Source: Promicromonospora iranensis
GTDB taxonomy: Bacteria > Actinomycetota > Actinomycetes > Actinomycetales > Cellulomonadaceae
Reading direction: 5' to 3'
NCBI RefSeq assembly: GCF_028994805.1
Contig: NZ_JAJQQP010000022.1
Coordinates: 1-55,235, forward strand
DNA length: 55,235 bases
Each line of letters begins with the position of its first letter. The first letter of the stretch is position 1. Shown piece by piece: positions 45,832 to 54,769 of the stretch. The notes beneath the pieces are model-generated. The model searched no databases and was not told the DNA's origin. It saw nothing but the letters and a program-made list of their open reading frames with translations. The position numbers and the translations under genes were made by a program.

Positions 45832-46200
45832 GCGCGACCATGCGAGCGGTCGTCGTCGACCACGCGGGAGGCTCCGAGGTGCTGCGGGTGCGACGTGTTC
45901 CCGTCCCGCTGTCCGCGCCGGACTGGGTGCGCATCAAGGTCGCGGCGTTCGGCCTGAACCGTTCAGAGCTGCACTTCCGACAGGGCCTGGCGTACAGTGG
46001 CTCGTTCCCCCGGATCCCCGGTATCGAGGCGGTAGGCGTGGTCGACCAGGACCCGAGCGGGCGGCTCGCCGTCGGCACCCAGGTCGCGACGATGATGGGT
46101 GGAATGGGCCGCGAGTTCGACGGCGGCTACGCAGAGTTCGTCACGGTGCCCTGGGCCCAGGCGATCCCGTTCAAGAGCGGCCTCCCCTGCCAGCGCACGA
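45828..46200 (+). pseudogene. Quinone-oxidoreductase-like MDR protein, truncated after the N-terminal domain
   Basis: About 120 residues of zinc-independent alcohol dehydrogenase/quinone reductase: MRAVVVDHAGGSEVLRVRRV, GLNRSELHFRQGLAYSG, FPRIPGIEAVGVV and VPWAQAIPFKSGLP. Family members have about 310-330 residues, so the NADPH-binding Rossmann domain is missing. Similarity ends at about 46188, and the frame then runs antisense through the LuxR gene to a stop at 46388. The ATG overlaps the MarR stop. It was probably cut by the rearrangement that placed the LuxR gene here. The reading frame is still open, so a fragment may be made, but enzyme activity is unlikely. Confidence 0.82.
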
Positions 46201-47844
46201 TCATCCCGCGCGGTTGTGCGGGGATGCCTGTGACACGCGGATCAGTCCCAGCTCCTGGGCTCTGGCGATCGCCTCGGTGCGGTGCGAGACGTTCAGCTTG
46301 GCGTAGATCTTGCGGATCTGGGTGCGCACGGTCGTCACCGAGACACCGAACTGCATCGCCGCCTGCTCGGCGGTCTGCCTGGCGCTGAGCGCGTGGAGCA
46401 CCTCGCGCTCGCGCGGGGTGAGGTGCACGATGGGGGCCGACGGCGGAGTGTTGCGCCGCGTCGCGGCTGCGGCGCTGTGCAGCGGATTCGGCACCTGAGC
46501 CAAGCTCGCGAGCTCGTCGAGCTCGCCGTCGCGCAACGACAGGAACGGCGAGACGTGTCTCGGGGTGGAGCGCAGCCGCGTCGCCGCCAGGAACGACGCG
46601 CGTGCGCGATTTCGGTGCTGCGCCCGCAGGTGCGCGGCGGCTTGGACAAGGTGGTGGCCCATTCGGTCGTTGACCGGCAGGTCCCCGTACTGGAGCATCT
46701 CCGTGGACAGCCGCACCGCGTCGTTGTCCTCGCCGGCCATGAGGTGTGCCCAGGCGGCGAACAGCGTGAGCGACTCGACCTCGGCGTGCCGTTCGGCGAG
46801 GTGCAGCACGCGCGTCCCTGCGCCGGTGCGCAAGAGGAGCTTCGCCTCGGCGCGCAGTACGAGCTCTCCCGTCGTGGTTGTCGTGTCCGGGCTGAGTGCG
46901 CCATGCTGCTGGCGTGCGGTGTCGAGCACGCGGAGCCCTTTGTGTGGGTCGCCGAAGTGCGCCTCGTAGTAGGCACCGGCAAGTGCCACGAAGGGCCACA
47001 GCTCCGTCAATTGCGTCGCCGGCCCGATCCTGTCCAGGAGTAGTGCCGCAGTCGAGGGGTCGCTCTCGTCGATGGCGATGAGTATCCGGGCGATCTCCGC
47101 GCCGAGAGCGGTCTGGTGCTCGATCCAGTCAGGGAGCGGTCCCAGATGTTCGAGTGCCTCGAGCCAGGTGCGGGCAAGGTCGAGGTGGCCTCGATACGCT
47201 GCGAGGAGCGCCAGGTTCGCCGCGGCGTTCGCCCCTGCGTAGTGTGCGTGCGGCGGCTCGCCTGATTCGGCGAACGCACGGCTGAACAGCCGGGTCGCCT
47301 GGTCCGGGGAGCCTGCGAGCATCGCCGTGAACCCGCGTTCGGCCGACAGCCACCCGGGTAGGACCGCCGGGCGGACCGCTGTCCACGGTGGCGCCGGGGG
47401 CTCCCGCTTCAAGGTGACCTGCGCATCGGTCCAGGCACCGATGCGCTCGGCCTCGCCGAACTCCCCGCGCATCCGCTCGGAGATGACGGCGGCCGCGCCG
47501 GCCGAGACCAGGTCACCCGACCGGGTGAACGAGCTCATCCGTCTCCCGTAGCGCTGCCCCATGGCCACGTAGAACTGGAGCGTCCGGCGTAGCCGGTGAT
47601 GGCTCAGACCCCGGTAGGTCAAGCAACGGTAAGACAGCAGCACCGCGTGCAGCAGCCGAGGGCGGGCGTCGAACGCCCCGGTCGGGATTTTCTCGACCGC
47701 TCGCAGCACCTCGGGGGCAAATCTCGCCGCCAGGTCGTACCAGAGCGTGTCGAACAGCTCCTCGATCCGATCCAGATCCCCGGACGCCAGGCAGGCGCGG
47801 ACTTCGCTGTCGCTCAGGGAGTCCGGTTCAGGTGATGTGGCCAC
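46201..47844 (-). CDS. Large LuxR family regulator with helical-repeat sensor region
   Basis: 547 residues from GTG 47844. The C-terminal LuxR HTH (about 475-537) reads HLTPREREVLHALSARQTAEQAA and VSVTTVRTQIRKIYAKLNVSH. The first 450 residues are helical and resemble the TPR-like repeats of MalT-type regulators (NLALLAAYRGHLDLARTWLEA, WAHLMAGEDNDAVRLSTEM), but the N-terminal STAND ATPase of MalT is absent. A signal may act by protein or ligand binding to the repeats. It diverges from the large adhesin gene at 48022 across 177 bases, making that gene a likely target. Its stop abuts the truncated MDR gene. Confidence 0.9.
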   Translation of the reverse strand: MATSPEPDSLSDSEVRACLASGDLDRIEELFDTLWYDLAARFAPEVLRAVEKIPTGAFDARPRLLHAVLLSYRCLTYRGLSHHRLRRTLQFYVAMGQRYGRRMSSFTRSGDLVSAGAAAVISERMRGEFGEAERIGAWTDAQVTLKREPPAPPWTAVRPAVLPGWLSAERGFTAMLAGSPDQATRLFSRAFAESGEPPHAHYAGANAAANLALLAAYRGHLDLARTWLEALEHLGPLPDWIEHQTALGAEIARILIAIDESDPSTAALLLDRIGPATQLTELWPFVALAGAYYEAHFGDPHKGLRVLDTARQQHGALSPDTTTTTGELVLRAEAKLLLRTGAGTRVLHLAERHAEVESLTLFAAWAHLMAGEDNDAVRLSTEMLQYGDLPVNDRMGHHLVQAAAHLRAQHRNRARASFLAATRLRSTPRHVSPFLSLRDGELDELASLAQVPNPLHSAAAATRRNTPPSAPIVHLTPREREVLHALSARQTAEQAAMQFGVSVTTVRTQIRKIYAKLNVSHRTEAIARAQELGLIRVSQASPHNRAG

Positions 47845-48021
47845 GCTTCGGATCTTGCCTTTACATCGATCACCTCGCGCGGCAGCGGGTGATTTCCGGC
47901 CTGGAACTGATGATGCGACTGATGATTTTCACTGGATCGGCTGCTTCCGACTTGCATCTCGGCGCCCTAATGGGATGGCAATGAGCACGCGAGCGGCGCG
48001 TGCGAACAGGAAAGGAAAGCC

Positions 48022-51000
48022 ATGCGCAGTGCGTCACAAGATCGTCGCACCGGTCGCGCAAGCGGCCGGTCTTCTGAAGGGTCGCCGGGGGCTCGTCATG
48101 CCAGGCGCAGTCTGTTCAAGCGCTTGCTCGGCGGGGCGATGGCCGCCGCGACAGCGTGCAGCGGGCTCGTCGTCGCGGCGGCACCGCCGGCGTTCGCCGA
48201 GACCGTGTACGAGATCGCGGGTGAGTGGGAGGAGGGCACGCCGGCCACGGTGGGCCGCGGTGACGTGGTCAACGCCGTGTGGCGGGTCAACGTCAATGAC
48301 GACGAGGAGGCGCCGGCGAACGAGCCGGTGGAGAACGTGACCTTCACCGCCACTCTGGACAAGGGACGGTTCAACGAGATCCCCGACGTCTGTCTCACCG
48401 CGGACGTCGACCCGGTCTCGGCGATCTCCGAGGACGGCAGGACGCTGACCTGCAACCTGGGCACGGTCGTGCAGGGCACGGCCGTCGTGGTGCAGACGCC
48501 CGTGGTGGTTGATGGCGCGACCGGTGAGCAGCTCACCGCGGTCGGTGAGATCAACGGCCAGGAGCTGCCCCTGGACCCGATCGAGATCGTGAACGACTTC
48601 GAGCTGGACATGCAGTTCGGCGGCAACACCGGCAACTACTACTGGAACGACGACTACACCGCGCTCGACCTGGACCTGCAGTGGGCACTGCGGCTGGGCA
48701 AGGGTTCGGATCCCGGTCCCGACAGCGTGACCTACCGGCTGCAGCTCACCGACAGCAACGGTGCCCCCGTTACCGTCGGATCCAGCACGCCGGGCGATCT
48801 TCCTGGCTGCTCGCCGTTCAACAACAACCGTGCCAGCGGGGTTCCGTGGTCGGAGCTGCCGGGCTATCCCGCCGACCAGCAGACGTCGTTCGTGGACAGC
48901 TGCGCGCTGACGCCGGTCGCCGGTCAGCCCGGCGTCTTCGACCTGACGCTGAGCGGTATCAACTACGACCTGGCCAACGTGCCGGAGTTTGACTCGACGA
49001 TCGGCCGCGACCCCTTGCCGGCGGACTGGAACTACATCGCCAGCGGCAGCCTGTGGTTCCACATCGAGACGAACCAGGCCGGATCGCTCGCGCTGCAGTC
49101 GAACGCGCCGACGTACACGTCGACGACCGGACTGACGACCACGGACCTCGCCGCCAACAACTCCACGGGCAAGTCGTACGTGCTGCCCGGTCGCTGGCAC
49201 GCGGCATGGAGCAGGCCCTACACGGGTGCGGGTGGTACCCCGTGGGACGACACCTACCGGACGTTCGCCGGGGCGACGGTCATGCAGTACGTCAACAACA
49301 TCTACAGCCGCCAGAACACGGAGCCTTCGGCGCAGCACGGTCAGTGCCTGGTGTTCGACACCGCCTATGTCGACTACGCCCCGGTGCCGGAGGGGCAGAC
49401 CGCGATGGTCATCGGCTTCAACCACGCCGGCGGATCCGGTGAGTTTGAGAACCCGCCCCCAGTCGAGTACTACGTGGGCGACGTCGGTGACCCGAACACG
49501 TTCAGCTGTGGTAGCGACCCGGGAAGCTGGACGACCACGGAGCCGGCGGACCTGACCACGGTCGGTGCCGTGCGGATCCTCTACCCGGGCTCGCTGCCCG
49601 CGGACGAGGGCTGGAACTCGATGCAGCTCAAGGCGTATCCCACGATCGAGGACGACGTGGCGACCGGCCAGGACGTCTGGATGTTCGGCCAGGTCTACAA
49701 CCCGGTCACCGGTGTCTGGGAGAGCCCCAGCCAGGTGCCAGGGCTGACCACGCCTACTCCTGACGCGCGCTATCCCGGCACGAACGGGCGCCGCGACATC
49801 CTGCGGATCATCTACGCGACCCCTGCCATCCAGAAGAGCGCGGACCGGTCGACGGTACGGCCCGGTGAGCCGGCGACGTTCACGCTGACGTACTCGGCGA
49901 ACGGTTCGGGCGCGCTGCCCGACACGGTCGACGACTACTCGGTCGTGGACACCTTGCCGGTGGGCATGTCCTACGTCGGCGGGTCCGCCGACCCGGAGCC
50001 GACGGTGACCACGAACGGCGAGGGGCAGCAGGTCCTGACCTGGTCCATCGACGGCGTGCCGACGAACGAGCCGCAGGAGCTCACCTACCAGGCGGTGGCC
50101 GGCAACTCGGTGGTGCCGGGGCAGGTGCTCACCAACACGGCCACCAGTTCCCTGGCAGGTGAGTCGTCGCGGCCCGCTACCGCTCAGGTCACGGTCAGCA
50201 CCAGTGGTAGCACGCTGATCGCCAAGACCACCGACCAGTGGTTCATCGCCAACCCGGACGGCTCGGGCGACGGCGAGGGATCCTGGACAGTGACGCTCAA
50301 GTCGCAGGACCCGCTTCCACAGGCCTACACGGACACCATCGACATCCTCCCGTACAACGGCGACGGCCGCGGGACGGACTTCGAGGGCACCTACCGGGTG
50401 ACGGACGTGGAGGTACCGGAGGGCGCGACGGTGTACTACACCGAAGCTGACCCGGCGACGCTCTCGGACGACCCGGCGGACGAGTCGAACGGCGCCGCGG
50501 GCGACCCTGACGGCAACACGGTGGGGTGGACCACCACCCAGCCGGAGAACCCGACGGCCATCCGCGTGATCGGTGGGGAGCTCCTGCCGGGGGCCACCCT
50601 CGCGTTCCGCATCGACATCGAGACCGAGGGTGCGGACCCGGGTGACACCTGGGTGAACCGTTCGCAGGCGCGTGCGGAGCACACCCGGCTGGTCATGCGG
50701 ACGTCGGAGCCGCTGACCATGGGCACGATGTACTCCGCGTCGCTCAAGAAGTACGTGCAGGACCTCGACGGGCAGTGGCGTGACGCGAACGACGTCGCGG
50801 ACGCCCCGGTCTTCCGGGACGGTGACACGATCCGATACCGGATCGTGGTGGAGAACACCGGCCAGGGCACGCTGACCGACGTCGTCGTCTCCGACGACAA
50901 GCAACCCGAGCTCGGCTCCTTCACCATCGACTCGCTGGAGCCCGGTGCTACCGAGAGCCACGAGTTCGAGATCACCGCTGGCGCCTCGGTCGGCGAGGGC

Positions 51001-52227
51001 GTCGTCAACACCGCGTGTGCGGAGGCCGCCCAGCCGGAGGACTCCGAGGTGGCGCCGACGATCAACTGCGACCCGTCAATCTTGATTCGCGTCGGCGACC
51101 CGGCGCACGAGAAGACGTTGATCTCGGCCAAGCCGATCGGCGACGGTCAGTGGGAGGTCGTGTACGGCATCGAGGTGACCAACACGACGGCCGCGGCGCC
51201 GACGTCGTACACGCTGGACGACGAGCTGCACTTCGCCGAGGCGGCAACCATCGTCTCGGCCGAGGTGACGTCCTCGCCGGACGGCGTGACGCTGGCCGAA
51301 CCGGCCTGGGACGGCCAGAAGAACCTCACCGTCGCCTCCGCGGTGCCGCTCCTCGGTAACGACCACGGCGACTACGAGCCGCACCGGTACGAGCTGACCG
51401 TGATCGCCGACGTCCCGCTGCAGGTGCCAGGCGCCGGCACGGCGGACGACCCGACCATGTGCGGCCCCGACGGTGACGACTCCGACACGGCGTTCAACAA
51501 CACGTCCGCCATGACCGACCCGGCCGGCCAGGTCGAGGACGATCAGGCGTGCGCACCGATCCCGTCGATCGACATCACCAAGTCCGTCGTCGGCGACCCC
51601 GTCGCCGGCAAGGACGGCGAGTGGACGATCACCTACGAGATCAAGGCCACCAACAGCGGTGCCGCCGACGGTAAGTACACGCTCACCGACCGCCTGCGGT
51701 TCGGTGCGGGCATCGAGGTCACGTCCGCGGACGTGACGGCGACGCCCAAGGGCGTGACGGCTGCGGAGTCGTGGACCGGTCAGGGGATCGAGGATGACGA
51801 CGCGAACGTGATCGCCACCGGCGTGAACCTGCGTGCGGGAGCCACCCACACGTACCGGGTCAAGGTTCAGGCCACCGTTGACGGTGACGCCGCCAACGAG
51901 TCCACGTTCACGTGCCCCGAGTCCGGTTCTGGTAAGCCGGGCGGGTTCGCGAACACTGCCGGCATCGGTCACAACGACCTGACCGACAGCGCGGACGTGT
52001 GCGCCACCCCGAAGGAGCCCGGCAAGCCCGGTGACCCCGGCACGCCGGACGAGCCCGGTAACCCGGTGAACCCGGCCGACCCGGTGAACCCGGGCACGCC
52101 GAGCGACCCGCCGCCCCTCGCGACGACGGGTGCCAACGTCGGGTGGATCGCCGGGGGAGCAGCACTGCTGATCCTGCTCGGTGCTGCCGCGATGGTCATC
52201 TCGCGTCACCGCCGCACCATCGGCTGA
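48022..52227 (+). CDS. Giant sortase-anchored adhesin with DUF11-type repeats
   Basis: 1401 residues. A long signal peptide (about 1-60, twin Arg runs, hydrophobic GGAMAAATACSGLVVAAA, AFA). A head region (about 60-590) of unrecognised beta-rich sequence with paired Cys residues. Then DUF11/isopeptide-type Ig-like repeats from about 597: IQKSADRSTVRPGEPATFTL, LIAKTTDQWFIANPDG, SLKKYVQDLDGQWRD, HEKTLISAKPIGDGQWEVVY and IDITKSVVGDPVAGKDGEWT. A Pro/Gly-rich stalk (about 1333-1365) leads to LATTG, a helix and RHRRTIG, a class E sortase signal. AGGAAAGG site. Lys at repeat starts may form isopeptide bonds. A perfect hairpin follows the gene. Confidence 0.93.
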   Translation: MRSASQDRRTGRASGRSSEGSPGARHARRSLFKRLLGGAMAAATACSGLVVAAAPPAFAETVYEIAGEWEEGTPATVGRGDVVNAVWRVNVNDDEEAPANEPVENVTFTATLDKGRFNEIPDVCLTADVDPVSAISEDGRTLTCNLGTVVQGTAVVVQTPVVVDGATGEQLTAVGEINGQELPLDPIEIVNDFELDMQFGGNTGNYYWNDDYTALDLDLQWALRLGKGSDPGPDSVTYRLQLTDSNGAPVTVGSSTPGDLPGCSPFNNNRASGVPWSELPGYPADQQTSFVDSCALTPVAGQPGVFDLTLSGINYDLANVPEFDSTIGRDPLPADWNYIASGSLWFHIETNQAGSLALQSNAPTYTSTTGLTTTDLAANNSTGKSYVLPGRWHAAWSRPYTGAGGTPWDDTYRTFAGATVMQYVNNIYSRQNTEPSAQHGQCLVFDTAYVDYAPVPEGQTAMVIGFNHAGGSGEFENPPPVEYYVGDVGDPNTFSCGSDPGSWTTTEPADLTTVGAVRILYPGSLPADEGWNSMQLKAYPTIEDDVATGQDVWMFGQVYNPVTGVWESPSQVPGLTTPTPDARYPGTNGRRDILRIIYATPAIQKSADRSTVRPGEPATFTLTYSANGSGALPDTVDDYSVVDTLPVGMSYVGGSADPEPTVTTNGEGQQVLTWSIDGVPTNEPQELTYQAVAGNSVVPGQVLTNTATSSLAGESSRPATAQVTVSTSGSTLIAKTTDQWFIANPDGSGDGEGSWTVTLKSQDPLPQAYTDTIDILPYNGDGRGTDFEGTYRVTDVEVPEGATVYYTEADPATLSDDPADESNGAAGDPDGNTVGWTTTQPENPTAIRVIGGELLPGATLAFRIDIETEGADPGDTWVNRSQARAEHTRLVMRTSEPLTMGTMYSASLKKYVQDLDGQWRDANDVADAPVFRDGDTIRYRIVVENTGQGTLTDVVVSDDKQPELGSFTIDSLEPGATESHEFEITAGASVGEGVVNTACAEAAQPEDSEVAPTINCDPSILIRVGDPAHEKTLISAKPIGDGQWEVVYGIEVTNTTAAAPTSYTLDDELHFAEAATIVSAEVTSSPDGVTLAEPAWDGQKNLTVASAVPLLGNDHGDYEPHRYELTVIADVPLQVPGAGTADDPTMCGPDGDDSDTAFNNTSAMTDPAGQVEDDQACAPIPSIDITKSVVGDPVAGKDGEWTITYEIKATNSGAADGKYTLTDRLRFGAGIEVTSADVTATPKGVTAAESWTGQGIEDDDANVIATGVNLRAGATHTYRVKVQATVDGDAANESTFTCPESGSGKPGGFANTAGIGHNDLTDSADVCATPKEPGKPGDPGTPDEPGNPVNPADPVNPGTPSDPPPLATTGANVGWIAGGAALLILLGAAAMVISRHRRTIG

Positions 52228-52240
52228 CGCCATGACACCG

Positions 52241-52281
52241 GAAGCCCTGCCCACGGGCACCCTGCCCGTGGGCAGGGCTTC
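52241..52281 (+). terminator. Terminator hairpin after the adhesin gene
   Basis: A perfect inverted repeat with 19-base arms (52241-52259 and 52263-52281) and a CCC loop begins 13 bases after the stop. There is no T-run, as is common in actinobacteria. Confidence 0.88.
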
Positions 52282-52342
52282 CACCCCCGCACCACCTGTA
52301 CTACGCACCACCGAAGCAACGCACCGATAGAGGGAGCGACGC

Positions 52343-54238
52343 GTGAAGGACCAGGCACAGAACCCCGCAACGTCCATCTCCGGCCTGGACCTGCGCAGAG
52401 TGTTGCGTACGGCGTGGCCGGGCGTGCTGGCCACAGTGACGGCGGGAGGCCTGTTGTTCGCCGCGATGCCGGGCGTCCCTGTCCCGGGTGCTCCGGGGGG
52501 TGGCCGTGAGCTTCCGGTCCTGGCCCGGGCCGAGGTCCAGGTCGAGACCGATGGGCCGGTCGAGCGGACCGAGCGGGTCGAGACGGTCCCGGAGCAGGTG
52601 AGCCGGGCGCAGATCGTTGCGGTGCTGGAGCGTGCGCAGCGCGAGGCGCGGGTACAGGGTGCGGGCTTCAGTCCGGTGGTGGCGCAGGCCGCTGCGGAGC
52701 TGGGCATGTTGTACACGACCTACACCGCGCAGCAGCAGGCGGCGCGGGAGCGGGACCAGGGTCTGCGGATCCAGCACGCTCCGGTCGCGCGCCACACCGA
52801 GCAGGACGACGGCGAGCGGCCCGCACCGTCGGATCAGGAGCCGTCCGGGGAGCCGTCCGAGGGGGTCGCGTCCGTCGTGTCGGCCTCGTACGAGCCCACC
52901 TCGACGGCTGGATCCGAGGCAGCGAACACCGCGGAGCCCAGCGCGTCTGAGCACGACGCATCCGAGCATGACAGGGCGCATGAGCACACCGGTTGGGTTA
53001 CGTACGAGGAAGTGGTGGTCGCGGCGGTGCGGCTGGTGAAGCTGCTCGACGACGCCGCACTGGTGACCGAGGTCGAGGTGCTGCGCGCCGATCAGCATGA
53101 GGACCCCTCCACGCGCCAGATCCTGACACTGCCCGGCGTGGAACAGGGGCAGGGGTCGTCGTTGCGGCAGAGCCTGCGGGACGTCGTGACCACGTTCGGC
53201 GCTTCGACGGCGGGGTATGCCAACGGGCGGATCCCGACCGGGGTGCTCTGCCCGCTGGACTTCGCACCCGGGCACCTGCTGCGCTGTGATGCCGCTCGGC
53301 AGCTGACCGCGCTCAGTGCCGCGTTCGAGAACGAGTTCGGGTACCCGATCCCGATCACCGACTCCTATCGGTCCTACGGGGGGCAGGTGGCGGTCGCGGC
53401 GGCGAAGCCGCACCTGGCGGCCATGCCGGGCACATCAAACCATGGGTGGGGCCTGGCGGTGGACCTGAGCGACCCGATCTCCGGTGGCGCCTCACGCGAG
53501 TACGTGTGGTTGCGGGTGCACGGGCCCGGTTACGGGTGGGACAACCCGTCCTGGGCGCGTCCGGGTGGGAGCAAGCCTGAGCCGTGGCACTTCGAGTTCT
53601 TCGCCGCCGGCCCGGTACCCGACCGGGCGATCGACCCGTCTGACGTCGACACCTGGTACCCCACCTCGACCGGCACGATCGAGCAGGTCGACAGCGAGAG
53701 GAGCGACAACAACAAGGACACCAGGAGCGACGGCAAGCAGTACCGCACGAAGGACGGCGCGAAGGGCGAGGGCAAGAAGGGCGGCAACAAGGCCGCAGGT
53801 CCCGGACGCGAGGTGGAAGCCCCGTCGAAGGGTCGGCCGTCGGGCGGCGAGACCAGCAAGCCGACCAAACCGTCCAAGCCTGCGGACAAGCCCTCCACCA
53901 AACCGACCCCGAAGCCCAGCCCGAAGCCGTCACCCAGCGTTCCGGCACCCAAGCCGACACCCACCCCGAAGCCGTCACCGACGCAGCCGAGCCCGGAGCC
54001 GTCGGTTCCACCGGCACCCAGCCCGCCCCCTTCCCAGCCGAGCCAGCAGCCCTCGGCCACCCCGTCACCGTCACCGTCACCGTCACCGTCACCGTCACCG
54101 TCACAGAGCGCACCGCGTCCGGCCCTGGACGCTCCGACCCCCTCACCCAGCTCGTCCAAGTCCGCCGGCGCGATCTCCGGCCTGGTCAGGGGTCTGGGCC
54201 GCGGCGCTGACCGCACCGAGAACCGACCGAGTGACTGA
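52343..54238 (+). CDS. VanY-type D-Ala-D-Ala carboxypeptidase with a long Pro-rich tail
   Basis: 631 residues from GTG 52343 (AGAGGGAG site). Signal/anchor helix about 22-42. Residues 75-240 are helical and acidic. The peptidase domain (about 300-425) has SYRSYGGQ, SNHGWGLAVDLSDP and EPWHFEF; zinc ligands are probably His367, Asp374 and His416, as in the VanY/LAS family that trims peptidoglycan stem peptides. The last 200 residues are Lys/Pro/Ser-rich with a run of Pro-Ser pairs, a likely wall-spanning segment; no sorting motif is seen. It may adjust wall cross-linking where the adhesin is displayed; that link is inference. Confidence 0.9.
   Translation: MKDQAQNPATSISGLDLRRVLRTAWPGVLATVTAGGLLFAAMPGVPVPGAPGGGRELPVLARAEVQVETDGPVERTERVETVPEQVSRAQIVAVLERAQREARVQGAGFSPVVAQAAAELGMLYTTYTAQQQAARERDQGLRIQHAPVARHTEQDDGERPAPSDQEPSGEPSEGVASVVSASYEPTSTAGSEAANTAEPSASEHDASEHDRAHEHTGWVTYEEVVVAAVRLVKLLDDAALVTEVEVLRADQHEDPSTRQILTLPGVEQGQGSSLRQSLRDVVTTFGASTAGYANGRIPTGVLCPLDFAPGHLLRCDAARQLTALSAAFENEFGYPIPITDSYRSYGGQVAVAAAKPHLAAMPGTSNHGWGLAVDLSDPISGGASREYVWLRVHGPGYGWDNPSWARPGGSKPEPWHFEFFAAGPVPDRAIDPSDVDTWYPTSTGTIEQVDSERSDNNKDTRSDGKQYRTKDGAKGEGKKGGNKAAGPGREVEAPSKGRPSGGETSKPTKPSKPADKPSTKPTPKPSPKPSPSVPAPKPTPTPKPSPTQPSPEPSVPPAPSPPPSQPSQQPSATPSPSPSPSPSPSPSQSAPRPALDAPTPSPSSSKSAGAISGLVRGLGRGADRTENRPSD
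54062..54103. repeat. Seven perfect CCGTCA hexamer repeats in the VanY gene tail
   Basis: Seven uninterrupted CCGTCA units encode Pro-Ser pairs. Gain or loss of units keeps the frame and would change only tail length. Confidence 0.92.
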
Positions 54239-54282
54239 ACCGCGGCCGCGACGACGGTGGGATCGAGCGGACCGCACGAGTC

Positions 54283-54414
54283 CTAGATAGCGCCGATCAT
54301 CGTGTACTCCACGGTGGCGCTCCGCACCGTGGCCGAGGCCACGCTGAACAAGTGCTCGGCAGCGGCCTCATGCCCCGCCTGGACCTCGGAGGGGCGCTGC
54401 TGTCCGATCAGCAT
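54283..54414 (-). pseudogene. Coding-like fragment, unrecognised
   Basis: 43 codons from ATG 54414 (MLIGQQRPSEVQAGHEAAAE) to TAG 54283-54285, ending VEYTMIGAI. Codon composition is GC-rich at third positions and the helical character looks natural; the frame stays open upstream to about 54490 without a start. It is probably the C-terminal remnant of a gene, perhaps a regulator. I do not recognise the family. Confidence 0.35.
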
Positions 54415-54451
54415 GCCGACAATCTCGAAGGAGCACGGCCGAGGGGCAACC

Positions 54452-54769
54452 TCATCTCCGAGGTGGGATCCGGGTGGATTCCCGCGCCGTCATCGCCGTA
54501 TCGTCAACGGCGCTCCGTCCGCGCGGACGGTTGTTCAGCCGGCTCCCCTCGATGTCGACGTGGGGAAGGATGCGATCGAGCCATCGCGGGAGCCGCCAGA
54601 CGCTCTTGCCGAGCAGATGCATGAGCGCGGGCATGAGCAGCAGCCTGACGACGAAGGCGTCAAGGAGCACGCCGAAGGCGGGACCGAAGCCGATGGAACG
54701 GACCAGGGCGGCCTCCCAGAAGATGAATCCGCCGAAGACCGCCACCATGATGAGCCGTTCAGAGCCCAT
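54452..54769 (-). pseudogene. C-terminal fragment of an MMPL transporter
   Basis: 105 codons as read. Residues about 8-78 match the end of MMPL proteins: IMVAVFGGF, LLDAFVVRLLLMPALMHLLG and LPRWLDRILPHVDIEG, closely parallel to the intact transporter encoded at 35339. Roughly 620 residues of the N-terminal part are missing; similarity stops near 54755 and the sequence upstream is not MMPL. The intact C-terminus with a lost front suggests a deletion or insertion with its junction near 54760. It is not expected to be functional. Confidence 0.85.

Noticed and set aside
48034-50961. A 975-codon open frame antisense to the adhesin gene
   Set aside because: It mirrors the codon bias of the plus-strand gene, has no ribosome-binding site or recognisable domain, and its residue composition (Arg/Val/His-rich) is that of an antisense shadow.
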